Source of the DNA: Neptunicoccus sediminis | GTDB lineage: Bacteria > Pseudomonadota > Alphaproteobacteria > Rhodobacterales > Rhodobacteraceae | Direction of reading: 5' to 3' | Assembly (NCBI RefSeq): GCF_001719615.1 | Contig: NZ_MDVX01000001.1 | Location: 372,001-436,000 of the forward strand | DNA: 64,000 bases | Shown here: positions 18,160 through 27,547 of the stretch, piece after piece | How positions within the stretch are numbered: position 1 is the first letter of the stretch | Layout of the letters: every line of letters starts with the position of its first letter | The notes under the pieces: generated by a model | What the model was told of the DNA's origin: nothing | The model's input: the letters and a program-made list of their open reading frames with translations, nothing else | Databases searched by the model: none | Program-made: the position numbers and the translations under genes

Positions 18160-18251
18160 GGAGACGTGGCCGAGTGGTCGAAGGCGCTCCCCTGCTAAGG
18201 GAGTAGACGGGTTGAACCGTCTCGAGGGTTCGAATCCCTTCGTCTCCGCCA
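18160..18251 (+). tRNA. tRNA-Ser(GCU)
   Basis: The acceptor stem GGAGACG (18160-18166) pairs with CGTCTCC (18241-18247). The anticodon loop in CCCTGCTAAGGG gives anticodon GCT. A long variable arm (GACGGGTTGAACCGTC) marks a class II serine tRNA, and the T arm GAGGGTTCGAATCCCTT is intact. CCA is encoded (18249-18251). Confidence 0.97.
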
Positions 18252-18569
18252 CATGCTTTTGCTTGTGTCTAGATTCACATGGAGACAGTAAAAAACTGGA
18301 CTCTTTTGTCTACCAAATGGATCTGTTGATATTTTTGATTTAGCAACAAGTTCCGCATTCGCCTTTTTCTGTCTGGATTGCTCACCCCGGCCTTTTGTGC
18401 TTGAGGAGCCGCCGATAGATTGACGCGTTATGCGGAGAAGGTTTTGCGGAAAATGTTTACATTTTGGTGCAATAATAGTGTGTTGCCCATGGGCCATCGT
18501 CCCCAGCGAATAACGGTTTGTGCTGGTTTTGCGCTACGCTCCCCCCTCCCATCTGTGACAGCCGTTACT
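18252..18569. other. Gene-free stretch between tRNA-Ser and the giant secreted protein
   Basis: 318 bases, AT-richer than its surroundings. I see no convincing gene, terminator or repeat. Minus-strand open frames here only run antisense through the tRNA. Confidence 0.6.
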
Positions 18570-21500
18570 TTATGGTGTGATCGCTACTCTGAACTGGAGT
18601 GCGCCGATCTCGCCGGGTAGGAAATTTCCGGAGCAGTTCCACTCGACCGAACCTGAATAACTCGCCCCGTTACTGACGGGCTTAGCCAGATTGCACGTTA
18701 GGTTGGGCGACAGGATTTGCGGATCGGGAATGGGTTCCGACAACGCGGTATAGGGTGGGGTCCGGTCGAATACTTTGACGTTGCTGACAGGTGCAGTATC
18801 AGTGTTTTCCAGATAGATCCGGTAGAGCAAAATGTCATTCGCGCCACCCAAGTTTGAGGTCGCTTCCGACGTGCCGGCAGTCTCGTTTTCGACTGTTTTG
18901 GTTAAACGGACCTGCCCGGTTTCGGCCGCGACAGTGATCTCATCGGTATTGCTTGCGCTGCTGACCGCGGCGGTGCCGGAGAAGGCAGTTGTGGCGATGA
19001 TCTTATAGGTGAACCTGCTGCCCGTACCTGCGCCTGTACCGGCTGAGACGCGGGACTGGACACAGATTGTTTGTCCCGCGCTGACGGACAGCGGTCCGGT
19101 CAACGGGACGCCCGGCCCGCCGCTACATCCGGCGTCGTGGTAGAGGGCCGCACTAAAGGCGCCCGTTGGGACGGATGTACTGTCCGCGAGAGAGAAGGTC
19201 ACATTTCCGTCGGATGTCGCAGTGTAGAGATGGGGCAGGGATACGATTTGGCCCTGGCCAACCGTGCTGACCTGATTTTGGGTGAGGACGGGGATCTCCA
19301 AAAGGCCAAAGTTTAATTCGGTCAAATTGCCGAACGGATCGGGGGTAAACGTGAAGGTTCCATCGTGCGGATCGGGGTTTGACAGGCCAGGCAGACCGGA
19401 TGCTCGCTCCGAGATCGGTCGATAGCCGTTGGCCGGAATTGCGCGAATTGTGAGTTCTCCGGTGTGGGAGGATGGTAACGCATAGGTCCATGTCCCGTCG
19501 GAGGCGACGTCGGGCGTTGCGATGACAGTTCCGGTGCCGTCCAGAATTTCCACGACGGCAGAGGATAAACCGGGTTCGCCACCGTTGATTTCTGCATCAT
19601 GGGCGGTGCCGCCGGCTGCGCCGTTGTCCTTGAAGACGCGGCCCGACAGGATCCGGTCGCTGGTGATCAAATTGACGGAATAAGACGCTTCGTCGTCATC
19701 GGCAATTTGATCGAACAGGTCATCCGTCAAGGGGCCAGTGGCGGGATCGCTATCCGGGTCGGGCAGGGAGCTGTAGATGATCTCCGCCGTATTGGTGAGC
19801 TCTCCGCTGTCGCGCACTGTGGTGGTAATGATGAGGGTTTCGCTGGCACCGGACAGGATTTCATCGACGAACCACAGGCCGGTACCCGGGTCATATGTAT
19901 CGCCCGTAGAGGGTGCGCTGTCGGACACATAGGAAAATCCGCTTGGTATAAGGTCGATCACTTTGACCCCTGACGGCGACCCGCCGCTGACGTTAGTAAT
20001 AGTGATGATCCAGTCGATCACGTCGCCTTCGGATACATTTACAATTGGGGTGGTTGTGCCTGTCAGGGCAGCATACTTCGTCAATTCCAGATCGCTGGCA
20101 GCGGCGTCAAAGCCGAAGTCCTGATCGGTCGTGACGCTGCCCGCAGTCACGCCAACACCAAGCAGCGGGTTCGATGTGCCGATCGTGTTACCTGCGCCAA
20201 GGTCCGGATCTGCTTCGTCCAATTCGACCCTGTAGCTGGAGTTGATCAGCAGTTCACCAACGGCGTAGGTACCGTCAGCCTCTGTGTCTGTTGTGATCAG
20301 GAACATGTCGTCACTGGTGTCCGCCGGCGTGCCTGCATCGGCGTAGACAGAGATGCCGATGCCTGCGCCAAAATTGGCCTCACCATTGTCCTTAACGTCT
20401 GAGGCATTTGCGTCATTGTAGACATTGCCTGAGATCGCGCCAAAGGGGATGGGGGCGGGGCCGCGGCAGGACATGCCATCGCTGTCGCCGGCTTCATCGA
20501 CCGTGCTGTTGGCGATCAACTGCGCCTCTCCGGTGGTGGTGTTTGTCAGGTAGAGGTTGTTGGTTGTGTTGCTGTAAACGTAAAACCGCCCGTCTTCATC
20601 AAACCAGATCGACCCGAAAATTCCGCCGTAGATTGCGGGCCCGAATTCCGTGACTGTCGTCGCGCCCGGCAAACCACCGTTTGGGTCCACCTTGAACGCG
20701 CGGCCACTGGCTTGGTTGATGCCGTAAATCAGCCCGTCCACCGGATTATAGGCAAGGTCCCGGACGTCAACGCTTTGGCTAAGGCTAAGAGACCCCAAAT
20801 TGGCAGGATTGTTTGGATCAGTAAGGCTGATCAACTGCCATGTTGATGTATTGTCTACATAAATCATTGTACCGTTTGGCAGAATGTCACCTGCAACGGA
20901 TCCGTCTGCGCTTCCGGCTGGCAGATTGCCGAGGTCAGTGAAATTGCCTGCACCGTCGAGCCGGTAAAGATCCTGTCGCCCTGGGCGCACTGCGTACATA
21001 TATCCGTCCAGCGCGTTATAGCCCCAGTTGGCGTTCAGGTCTCTTGGTGCGGTGCCGATGTCCTGAAAGCCGATGACATAGCTTGCGCCGCTTGCGGTGA
21101 AGCCAAGCCGCCGCACCACCCTGTCGCTGTCGTAGCGATAGAGGCTGCTGTCGCAAAGGAACGGCGGTGGATCGCTGGAAATGGTGAGGGTGTAATCTTC
21201 GACCTCGCCGTCAAAGGCAATGGTCTGCCCCGTGGTGTCTGTGGACCAGCGGAAACGTGCAAAGGTGGGCAGCGTTGTCGCGCCGGCGGGAACGGCTACC
21301 TCAAAGCGTATGGAGCCGTTTGTCGAGCCGTCTTTGTCCAGCGCATCGCCGTCCTGAAGATTGGTGGCGACTTGTTCTCCGGCCTGCAGGAATGTGCCAT
21401 CGCCGTTAAAGTCGATGAAGGCCTGGAGGTATGCCGATTTCTGCGGTGGGCTGCCCAGATCGTTAACCGTCACGGTAATCTCGGCCAATCCGCCCAGATA

Positions 21501-23828
21501 AAGCGTTGGCAACACGACCCCGTTTTCATCATCATTGCCGTCCAGATCGTCGCCCGAAGCTGTCGCATTGTTTTGGGCGATAAGGTCAATATCCGGTGCA
21601 ACGGACCCTAGATAGATTTCCGGCGCGCCGGGGCCTTCGATGATATGTTGGGGATCGCCATAGCTGGCGGGCGCGTCGCCGCGATCGGCGTCTGGCGGGG
21701 TTCTTATGGTGATGCCATAGTCTTCGACCTCCCCGTCGGTGGCGGGCGAAATCGCGGTGAGGCCGGCAGTGCTCGACCAGCGCAATCGCGCAAAAGTCGG
21801 GCTGAGAGCCGCTGTTGCGGGAACTGAAATCGCAAAGCTGATTTCACCGTTGGTGGCGCCGTCCAGGTCTTGCGGGCCGCCGTCCTGAATGTCCGTGGCG
21901 ACCTGATCCCCGAGGGACAGGAATGACCCGTCACCGCCAAAGTCTACAAACGCCTGCAAATACCCCGTTCCGGGTGTGGGTTCACTGACAGGGATTGTCA
22001 CTGTGCGGGTCAGGGCGCTGTAAAGCTGAGGGAAGTTTTCCTCGCTTTCGTCATCCTTGCCATCCAGATCATCGCCTGTGCCATCCACAGAATGCTGTGT
22101 CGAGCTGTCGCCGTCCCCGTTTACCGCGCCGATCCAGTAAGAGGATGTATCGGCATGTTGCGGGTCGCCGTAGGTGATCGGCGCGTCACCGCGATCAGGG
22201 CCGGAGCCTGCATAAATGGTCGTGGGATCGTCCCGCCCCTCACCCGGGCCGTTTTGCGCTACGCCATCACCGTCCCAAGGGTTTTCTGAGTCCGACAGAT
22301 CGGAAACCGTAGTGCCGCCGGGGGTTTGTGCCGTGACCTGTGCCTGATTGGAAATCGTTGTGTCCAAATCAGCGGGAACCAATGTGTAGGTCGCTGTATA
22401 GACGGCCTTTTCTCCAACCAGAAGCGTGCCTTCCGGCGACAGTGATGTTGCGGCCTGAAAGGTGATGACGGGGGGAATGCCAGCGCCGCTGAATTGGGTT
22501 TCAGCAAGTTGCACATTGGTCAGATCCACATTGCCGAAGTTTTCTGCGGTGAAGACATAGGCGATGGTTTCGCCGGGGTCTGCATAGCCGTTAAGGTTGG
22601 TGTCCACCAGTTGGGCCAGCTTCAATAGGCCCACCGATCCAACGTCAATCGAGACCTGGGCCGGCGCGGAATAGGCCTGTGGTTCGCTTGGCAGGATGAT
22701 CGGGGATTGAAAGCGGTATTCAATGGGCGTGGGGGCGGCAAAAAACGCCACGAAAGGGGTGAATGTCAGTTCGCCCGTGTTGTCGTCATAGCTCCACGTG
22801 CCCTCACCGATCACATCAAACCCAACGCGGTGGCCTTCGCTGTCTGTAACGATGTTCAATGCGCCTGTCGGGGGAACCAGATCGATTGCCTGCATGGCAT
22901 ATTCGCTGGGCTGCTGGGAGTTGTTGGCGGGCGCGTTATCGTTTTCTGTGGCGACGGAATCGTTGAACAGGATATTCACCGTCACCGGTTCGCCAAGAAC
23001 CTGTTCTTTGATGTCGTCTTGCAGAAGCGGCGCTTTGAAGTCACCACATTTCAATTCGTAAGTTTGCGTCTGATCGTAGGTCGGATTGGCGAGAAGAACG
23101 AGAAAGCCGTTATTTGCTGTCCGGCCAAAACGGAAGGACGAGGTTTGCGGGTAAGAAATTTCCAGACCCGAGACCGGCTGGTTTGCGTAAGGCTGATCAC
23201 CTGCAAGGTAAAATGTCTCTGTTCCGAGGCTGGGATCAGGCCCCTCGATATAGCCGCGATAGGTGGTGGCATTGCGATCGACCCGCACATATTCCACCGT
23301 TCCGTCGCACAGGTTGACATATACCTGTTCATTGAACGGTCCGTCGATGTCGTTGATCTGGATTTCCACATCGGCCGTGACAGGAACACCACCGGAATTT
23401 GAAAAGATATTATGGGTGCCGGCCTGAAAAATGTAGAAATCCACGAAATGGGCATCCTGCCCGACAGAGGTGATCATGATCTGCCCGTTACCAGTCCCGA
23501 ACTGATGGTCGCGGGTCGCGAGCGTCATGATGCCGACGATATCAACCGAGGTCCCACCGACGGTTCCGACATTCCGCCAGATTCCCCGTTTGCCAAGGCC
23601 GCTACCCACAACGGTTGGCGCGCCGGTGGGTTGGAGTACAAGCTGCTGCGCCAAAGCCATGCTGCTGCCAGCGAGCATAATCAGCAGGCCCAGTACAACA
23701 CAAAAGACCTGTTGCAAAAGCAGACGCGCCACATCCTGCCCTATCCTGTGCAGTTGTTCTGCGCAAGCACGACAGGGGGCAGTAGATTTTTGTGAGGCGC
23801 TGGCGCCAAATTTGAACGTTATAGGCAT
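18570..23828 (-). CDS. Giant secreted multidomain beta-sandwich protein (CshA, DUF11, GEVED, SdrD-B-like repeats)
   Basis: 1752 residues. An unusually long cytoplasmic leader (about 40 residues) precedes a hydrophobic stretch and an ALA signal-peptidase site near residue 60. Domains, by eye: an N-terminal unassigned region; a CshA-type fibril repeat (about 270-380, GEGTWSYDDNTGELTFTP); DUF11 (400-520); two GEVED repeats ending in GEVEDYGIT and GEVEDYTLT (540-705, 713-880); a DUF6923-like domain (890-1115); SdrD-B-like (1126-1233); DUF11 (1243-1383); SdrD-B-like (1390-1506); C-terminal DUF11 (1626-1752). No catalytic motif is seen. An adhesive or surface-coat role is likely by family. An ATG at 23861 is an alternative start; neither has a clear ribosome-binding site. 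The export route past the outer membrane is not evident. Confidence 0.85.
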   Translation of the reverse strand: MPITFKFGASASQKSTAPCRACAEQLHRIGQDVARLLLQQVFCVVLGLLIMLAGSSMALAQQLVLQPTGAPTVVGSGLGKRGIWRNVGTVGGTSVDIVGIMTLATRDHQFGTGNGQIMITSVGQDAHFVDFYIFQAGTHNIFSNSGGVPVTADVEIQINDIDGPFNEQVYVNLCDGTVEYVRVDRNATTYRGYIEGPDPSLGTETFYLAGDQPYANQPVSGLEISYPQTSSFRFGRTANNGFLVLLANPTYDQTQTYELKCGDFKAPLLQDDIKEQVLGEPVTVNILFNDSVATENDNAPANNSQQPSEYAMQAIDLVPPTGALNIVTDSEGHRVGFDVIGEGTWSYDDNTGELTFTPFVAFFAAPTPIEYRFQSPIILPSEPQAYSAPAQVSIDVGSVGLLKLAQLVDTNLNGYADPGETIAYVFTAENFGNVDLTNVQLAETQFSGAGIPPVITFQAATSLSPEGTLLVGEKAVYTATYTLVPADLDTTISNQAQVTAQTPGGTTVSDLSDSENPWDGDGVAQNGPGEGRDDPTTIYAGSGPDRGDAPITYGDPQHADTSSYWIGAVNGDGDSSTQHSVDGTGDDLDGKDDESEENFPQLYSALTRTVTIPVSEPTPGTGYLQAFVDFGGDGSFLSLGDQVATDIQDGGPQDLDGATNGEISFAISVPATAALSPTFARLRWSSTAGLTAISPATDGEVEDYGITIRTPPDADRGDAPASYGDPQHIIEGPGAPEIYLGSVAPDIDLIAQNNATASGDDLDGNDDENGVVLPTLYLGGLAEITVTVNDLGSPPQKSAYLQAFIDFNGDGTFLQAGEQVATNLQDGDALDKDGSTNGSIRFEVAVPAGATTLPTFARFRWSTDTTGQTIAFDGEVEDYTLTISSDPPPFLCDSSLYRYDSDRVVRRLGFTASGASYVIGFQDIGTAPRDLNANWGYNALDGYMYAVRPGRQDLYRLDGAGNFTDLGNLPAGSADGSVAGDILPNGTMIYVDNTSTWQLISLTDPNNPANLGSLSLSQSVDVRDLAYNPVDGLIYGINQASGRAFKVDPNGGLPGATTVTEFGPAIYGGIFGSIWFDEDGRFYVYSNTTNNLYLTNTTTGEAQLIANSTVDEAGDSDGMSCRGPAPIPFGAISGNVYNDANASDVKDNGEANFGAGIGISVYADAGTPADTSDDMFLITTDTEADGTYAVGELLINSSYRVELDEADPDLGAGNTIGTSNPLLGVGVTAGSVTTDQDFGFDAAASDLELTKYAALTGTTTPIVNVSEGDVIDWIITITNVSGGSPSGVKVIDLIPSGFSYVSDSAPSTGDTYDPGTGLWFVDEILSGASETLIITTTVRDSGELTNTAEIIYSSLPDPDSDPATGPLTDDLFDQIADDDEASYSVNLITSDRILSGRVFKDNGAAGGTAHDAEINGGEPGLSSAVVEILDGTGTVIATPDVASDGTWTYALPSSHTGELTIRAIPANGYRPISERASGLPGLSNPDPHDGTFTFTPDPFGNLTELNFGLLEIPVLTQNQVSTVGQGQIVSLPHLYTATSDGNVTFSLADSTSVPTGAFSAALYHDAGCSGGPGVPLTGPLSVSAGQTICVQSRVSAGTGAGTGSRFTYKIIATTAFSGTAAVSSASNTDEITVAAETGQVRLTKTVENETAGTSEATSNLGGANDILLYRIYLENTDTAPVSNVKVFDRTPPYTALSEPIPDPQILSPNLTCNLAKPVSNGASYSGSVEWNCSGNFLPGEIGALQFRVAITP

Positions 23829-24253
23829 GTAATTATTTTCAAAACTTATTGATCCGACCATCTGGATTTACGCGCTATGCTGCGGGTAAACCACCGCTCC
23901 AAAAGTATAGGACCATGTCTCTTAAGGATTCCTTTCACCCGGCCGATTGCTTTGGAGATGCGTAATTTTCCAGTGCGTTTCCGGTGGGAATTGTGATGTT
24001 TCGGCCAAGGTTTATTGATGTTTAATTGCCGTTTATCCCAATAGGTTTAATGTGAATAATTCATCGAAAATTCGATGTAACTTGGCAGGTTTGGGGGGGA
24101 CCGATCCGATCCTTTCGACGGTTAACGGGCAAGACCCGCCCGACTTAGGCAAACCGGCCAAGCTATTCAGTGGTGCCCAATGTTTCGCCAGTTCTTTTCC
24201 GTGCCGCTGCATTTAAGCGGTGCACCCGCCGTTTACTGTGGTATTTCAATCAT
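23829..24253. promoter_or_regulatory. Divergent promoter region between the giant secreted protein and the antiporter
   Basis: 425 bases with no gene. It contains a clean palindrome at 24063-24076 (ATCGAA, AA, TTCGAT) and an AT-rich block with repeated TTTA(A) motifs at 24008-24055. It must hold promoters in both directions, but none can be assigned confidently. Confidence 0.4.
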
Positions 24254-26746
24254 ATGGACATCGTTTTAATCACTACAATTGTTGCGACCCTGTTTGTCGT
24301 GATCGGTATAGCCGAGCCGTTGGCGGCGCGTCTGCGGATGCCCTACAGTGCGCTTCTGGCGGTCATTGGCATTCTGATCAGTGTTACAGCAATCTTCTTT
24401 ATGCAGACGGATCTGACAGATGCGCTCAACCCCGTTGCCGAAGTGATTCTCGGGTTTCCGATCCGGTCCAACGTGTTTCTCTATGTCTTTCTGCCGACGC
24501 TGTTGTTTCAGGCCACGCTGGGGATGAACCTGCGGCGGATGCTGGATGACTGGGTGCCGATTCTCGTGCTGGCGGTGGTGGCCGTGGTCGTAGCAACGCT
24601 TTTTGTCGGTTACGCGCTGTCATGGGCGACGACCTTGCCGCTGGCGGCCTGTTTGCTGATCGGGGCGATTGTTTCAACGACAGACCCGTCGGCGGTTGTG
24701 TCGATCTTCCGGTCCATTTCTGCCCCAAGACGGGTGGCGCGGATCATTGAGGGCGAAAGCCTGTTGAATGACGCCGCCGCAATCGCGTTGTTCGGTCTTT
24801 TCATGGGGTTTGTGATGCTCGGGGTTCCCGACCCGACGCTTGCAGATGCGCTGGCACAATTTCCAATGCTGATTGCGGGCGGTGTGCTGGCCGGATGGGT
24901 GATGGCCCGCATTGCGATTTGGGTGATGGCGGCGTTTCCCCAGTTTGAACTGGCGCAGATTTCAATCTCTGTGGCGCTGCCTTATCTGGTTTACATCGGG
25001 GCAGAGCAAAGCATCGGCGCCTCGGGTGTGATCGCGGTCGTGGCGGCGGGTCTGACGCTGAACCTTGCGGGACCGGGGCGTTTGTTGCCCCAAACATGGA
25101 TCAACCTGCGAGAGCTTTGGGATGTGTTGGCTCACTGGGCTGGAGCGTTGATTTTTATTCTGGCCGCCTTCCTTATTCCGCGCTTTCTCGCGGATGTGCA
25201 TCTGCATGATTTCCTGCTGGTCGGGGTGGTGATCCTTGCGGCTATTACCGCGCGTGCGGTGATCCTGTTCGGGCTGATGCCGATGCTGCATAAATTCCGC
25301 CTGTCGCCCAAGGTTGAACGACCCTATCGCACGGCGATCCTGTGGGGCGGGCTGCGCGGCGCGGTCACTTTGGCGCTGGCTCTGGCAGTCACCGAGAGTT
25401 TTCGCGTGCCCAACGACATTCAGCGGGTCGTGGGGATTCTGGCCACCGGCTTCACGCTGTTTACCCTGCTGGTGCAAGGCACCACGCTGCGGCGCGTGAT
25501 CCGCTGGTTGGGTCTTGAAGATCTGTCACCGATTGACGAGGCCCTGTCCCGTCAGGTGGTGGCGGTTGCGCTGCAGACCGTGCGCGAGGACGTGGCCCGC
25601 ACCACCGAAAACTACGAGTTGACCCATGAGATCGTCCGTTCCGAGGCCAAGCAATTCGGGGACCGGCTGGAAGAGGCGGTAAAGCTGGCGGAAGACAATG
25701 CAGATATTCTGGAACGGGACCGTGTGACGCTGGGCCTTATCGCGCTGGCTGGCCATGAACGGGACACGATCCTTGACCGTGTGCGGGAACGCACGATTTC
25801 GGCGCGGATGGCAGAGCAGGTTCTGTCAGATGCGGACCGTCTGATCGAGGGGGCGCGCAGCGGCGGGCGCAGCGGCTATCAACGGGCCGCGCGGCGCAGT
25901 GTGTCCTACGGGCGGGGGTTCCGGATTGCAGGGCTGTTGCACAACCGGCTACGGATTTCTGCACCGCTTGCGAATATGACGGCCGACAGGTTTGAACTGC
26001 TTTTGTCCCAACGGCTGGTGCTGCGGGATCTGAATGCTTTTATCGGCGGTCGCATCCGCCGCATCCACGGACGGCGGTTGGCGGATCTGTTAACGGAGCT
26101 GTTGTCGCGCCGGATTGAATCGGTTGAAACCGCGCTCGAAGGACTACGCTTGCAATATCCCGGATATGCCGAAGAACTGGAGCGCCGATTTATCCGGCGC
26201 ACGGCCCTGCGGCTTGAGGAACGGGAATACACCGCCATGCGGGAGGACGGTTTGATCGGGGCCGAGGTCTTTACCAAATTGATGGAGCAAACGGCCACAA
26301 GGCGGGCCGCTGCCGAGGACCGCCCCCATCTGGATGTGGCCTTCCAGCGGATCGAACTGGTGCGCCAGTTTCCGCTGTTTGTCGATCTGGACGAGGCCAC
26401 GCTCAAACGGCTCGCCCGTGCGCTTCAGACCCGTTACGCAAATGCCGGAGAGATCATCATGCGCCGCGATACACCCGCCCGCAGCGTGTTTTTTATCGCT
26501 TCTGGCGCGGCGGAAATGGAAACAGCGGGGCAGACGTGGCGTCTCGGTCGGGGAGAGATGTTCGGCCAGATGGCAATCCTGACCAATAAGGCGCGGCGTA
26601 CCGAGGTGCGGGCGATTGCGCCGTCAACTCTGCTGGTGCTCGACGAAATGCGCTTTCGCCGCTTGCTGGGTCGCAGTCCTGCCATTCAGGAAGCGGTGCG
26701 CGCCAGTGCCGAGAGGCGGGGCATTTCAACCAGCGATCTGGTGTAA
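24254..26746 (+). CDS. CPA1-type cation/proton antiporter with C-terminal cyclic-nucleotide-binding domain
   Basis: 830 residues. The first about 410 form a 12-13-helix CPA1/NhaP-like membrane domain with TTDPSAVV (142-149) and GESLLNDA (167-174), the ion-translocation signature. A long cytosolic charged/helical region (430-690) follows. A cNMP-binding beta-roll domain (about 700-830, FPLFVDLDEATLKRL, GEMFGQMAILT) is at the C-terminus. It exchanges Na+ or K+ for H+, probably gated by a ligand of the cNMP-binding domain. I took the ATG at 24254 because the first helix starts at once; the ATG at 24170 adds a non-membrane leader. It is convergent with the hemolysin-III gene. Confidence 0.88.
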   Translation: MDIVLITTIVATLFVVIGIAEPLAARLRMPYSALLAVIGILISVTAIFFMQTDLTDALNPVAEVILGFPIRSNVFLYVFLPTLLFQATLGMNLRRMLDDWVPILVLAVVAVVVATLFVGYALSWATTLPLAACLLIGAIVSTTDPSAVVSIFRSISAPRRVARIIEGESLLNDAAAIALFGLFMGFVMLGVPDPTLADALAQFPMLIAGGVLAGWVMARIAIWVMAAFPQFELAQISISVALPYLVYIGAEQSIGASGVIAVVAAGLTLNLAGPGRLLPQTWINLRELWDVLAHWAGALIFILAAFLIPRFLADVHLHDFLLVGVVILAAITARAVILFGLMPMLHKFRLSPKVERPYRTAILWGGLRGAVTLALALAVTESFRVPNDIQRVVGILATGFTLFTLLVQGTTLRRVIRWLGLEDLSPIDEALSRQVVAVALQTVREDVARTTENYELTHEIVRSEAKQFGDRLEEAVKLAEDNADILERDRVTLGLIALAGHERDTILDRVRERTISARMAEQVLSDADRLIEGARSGGRSGYQRAARRSVSYGRGFRIAGLLHNRLRISAPLANMTADRFELLLSQRLVLRDLNAFIGGRIRRIHGRRLADLLTELLSRRIESVETALEGLRLQYPGYAEELERRFIRRTALRLEEREYTAMREDGLIGAEVFTKLMEQTATRRAAAEDRPHLDVAFQRIELVRQFPLFVDLDEATLKRLARALQTRYANAGEIIMRRDTPARSVFFIASGAAEMETAGQTWRLGRGEMFGQMAILTNKARRTEVRAIAPSTLLVLDEMRFRRLLGRSPAIQEAVRASAERRGISTSDLV

Positions 26747-26772
26747 ACCGCCTGACACGCCAAGGGTTGAGG

Positions 26773-27414
26773 TCAGGAAAACAGCGCGATCCAGATGCCG
26801 GCAAACATCAAAATGCCGCCAATATTCACCCAAGCGTGCCAGATAGCGTAACGGTAGGGCATGGACCGCCGTGCATAAAACACCGTGCCGATCACATAGG
26901 CCGCAGCACCCGCGATGATGCACCAGAGCGTCAGAACCGGCATGTCCTGCATATCGGGCAGCGCCAGCAATCCGATCGCGCCAAGCCCGAGATAAGAGGC
27001 CATCGACCATTTGGACTGCACCGAAACATCGGTCATTTTCTTATACATGGCAACGCAGGTCAGCCCCCAGCAAATCCCCAAAAGCGACAAGGTCCAGCCC
27101 GTGTTGGCAAGCACGAAAAACGGGGTGAATGTTCCGGCGATACTGGGATAAATCGCGGCGTGATCCAATCGGCGCAGAATGACGCGGTGGCTGTGCCAGG
27201 GTGCAAAATGGTAGGTCCAAGAGGCCACATTCGACGCCAGCGCACAGAACACATAAACCAGCACGGCAAAAAAGACCGACAACGGGTGCGTAGCAGCGGT
27301 TTTAACCAGCATCAGCCCGCCAGCGATAAAGATCAGCACCAGCCCTAGAAAATGGACTGCCGTATCAGCGCGACGATGAGAGGCGAACTGGCTGGGATAG
27401 GTTGTATCTGTCAT
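26773..27414 (-). CDS. Hemolysin III / PAQR-family membrane protein
   Basis: 213 residues with seven predicted membrane helices. Family motifs: SNVASWTYH near residue 63, RRLDHAAIYPSIAGTFTPF near 82, and a final IWHAWVNIGG with the conserved histidine near 195. These histidines, with an aspartate, bind zinc in the PAQR superfamily, which includes hydrolases; the bacterial function is poorly known. Start at 27414, since the upstream ATG adds a basic non-conserved leader. Single-gene unit, convergent with the antiporter. Confidence 0.88.
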   Translation of the reverse strand: MTDTTYPSQFASHRRADTAVHFLGLVLIFIAGGLMLVKTAATHPLSVFFAVLVYVFCALASNVASWTYHFAPWHSHRVILRRLDHAAIYPSIAGTFTPFFVLANTGWTLSLLGICWGLTCVAMYKKMTDVSVQSKWSMASYLGLGAIGLLALPDMQDMPVLTLWCIIAGAAAYVIGTVFYARRSMPYRYAIWHAWVNIGGILMFAGIWIALFS

Positions 27415-27547
27415 GGAAGCCCTGCTTGTAGAACGCCACGGGCGTAGCCGCAACAGTCTGAAAAGTCCAATAAATCCGCAATTTTACACAGATGACGTAA
27501 GGGTAACTTTGCCTTTAAATGTAGGAATTCAACGCAATCGGAAGCGC

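Noticed and set aside
18064-18497. Minus-strand small ORFs across tRNA-Ser
   Set aside because: They read through the tRNA antisense, a familiar artefact of automated gene calling.
21176-22200. Tandem DNA repeat within the giant protein gene
   Set aside because: The two GEVED modules are similar as proteins, but their DNA has diverged; no exact long repeat is present.
26751-26778. CCTGAC...GTCAGG pair at the antiporter/hemolysin-III junction as an operator
   Set aside because: Spacing of 16 bases and position at two convergent gene ends make a regulatory role unlikely; at most a weak terminator.
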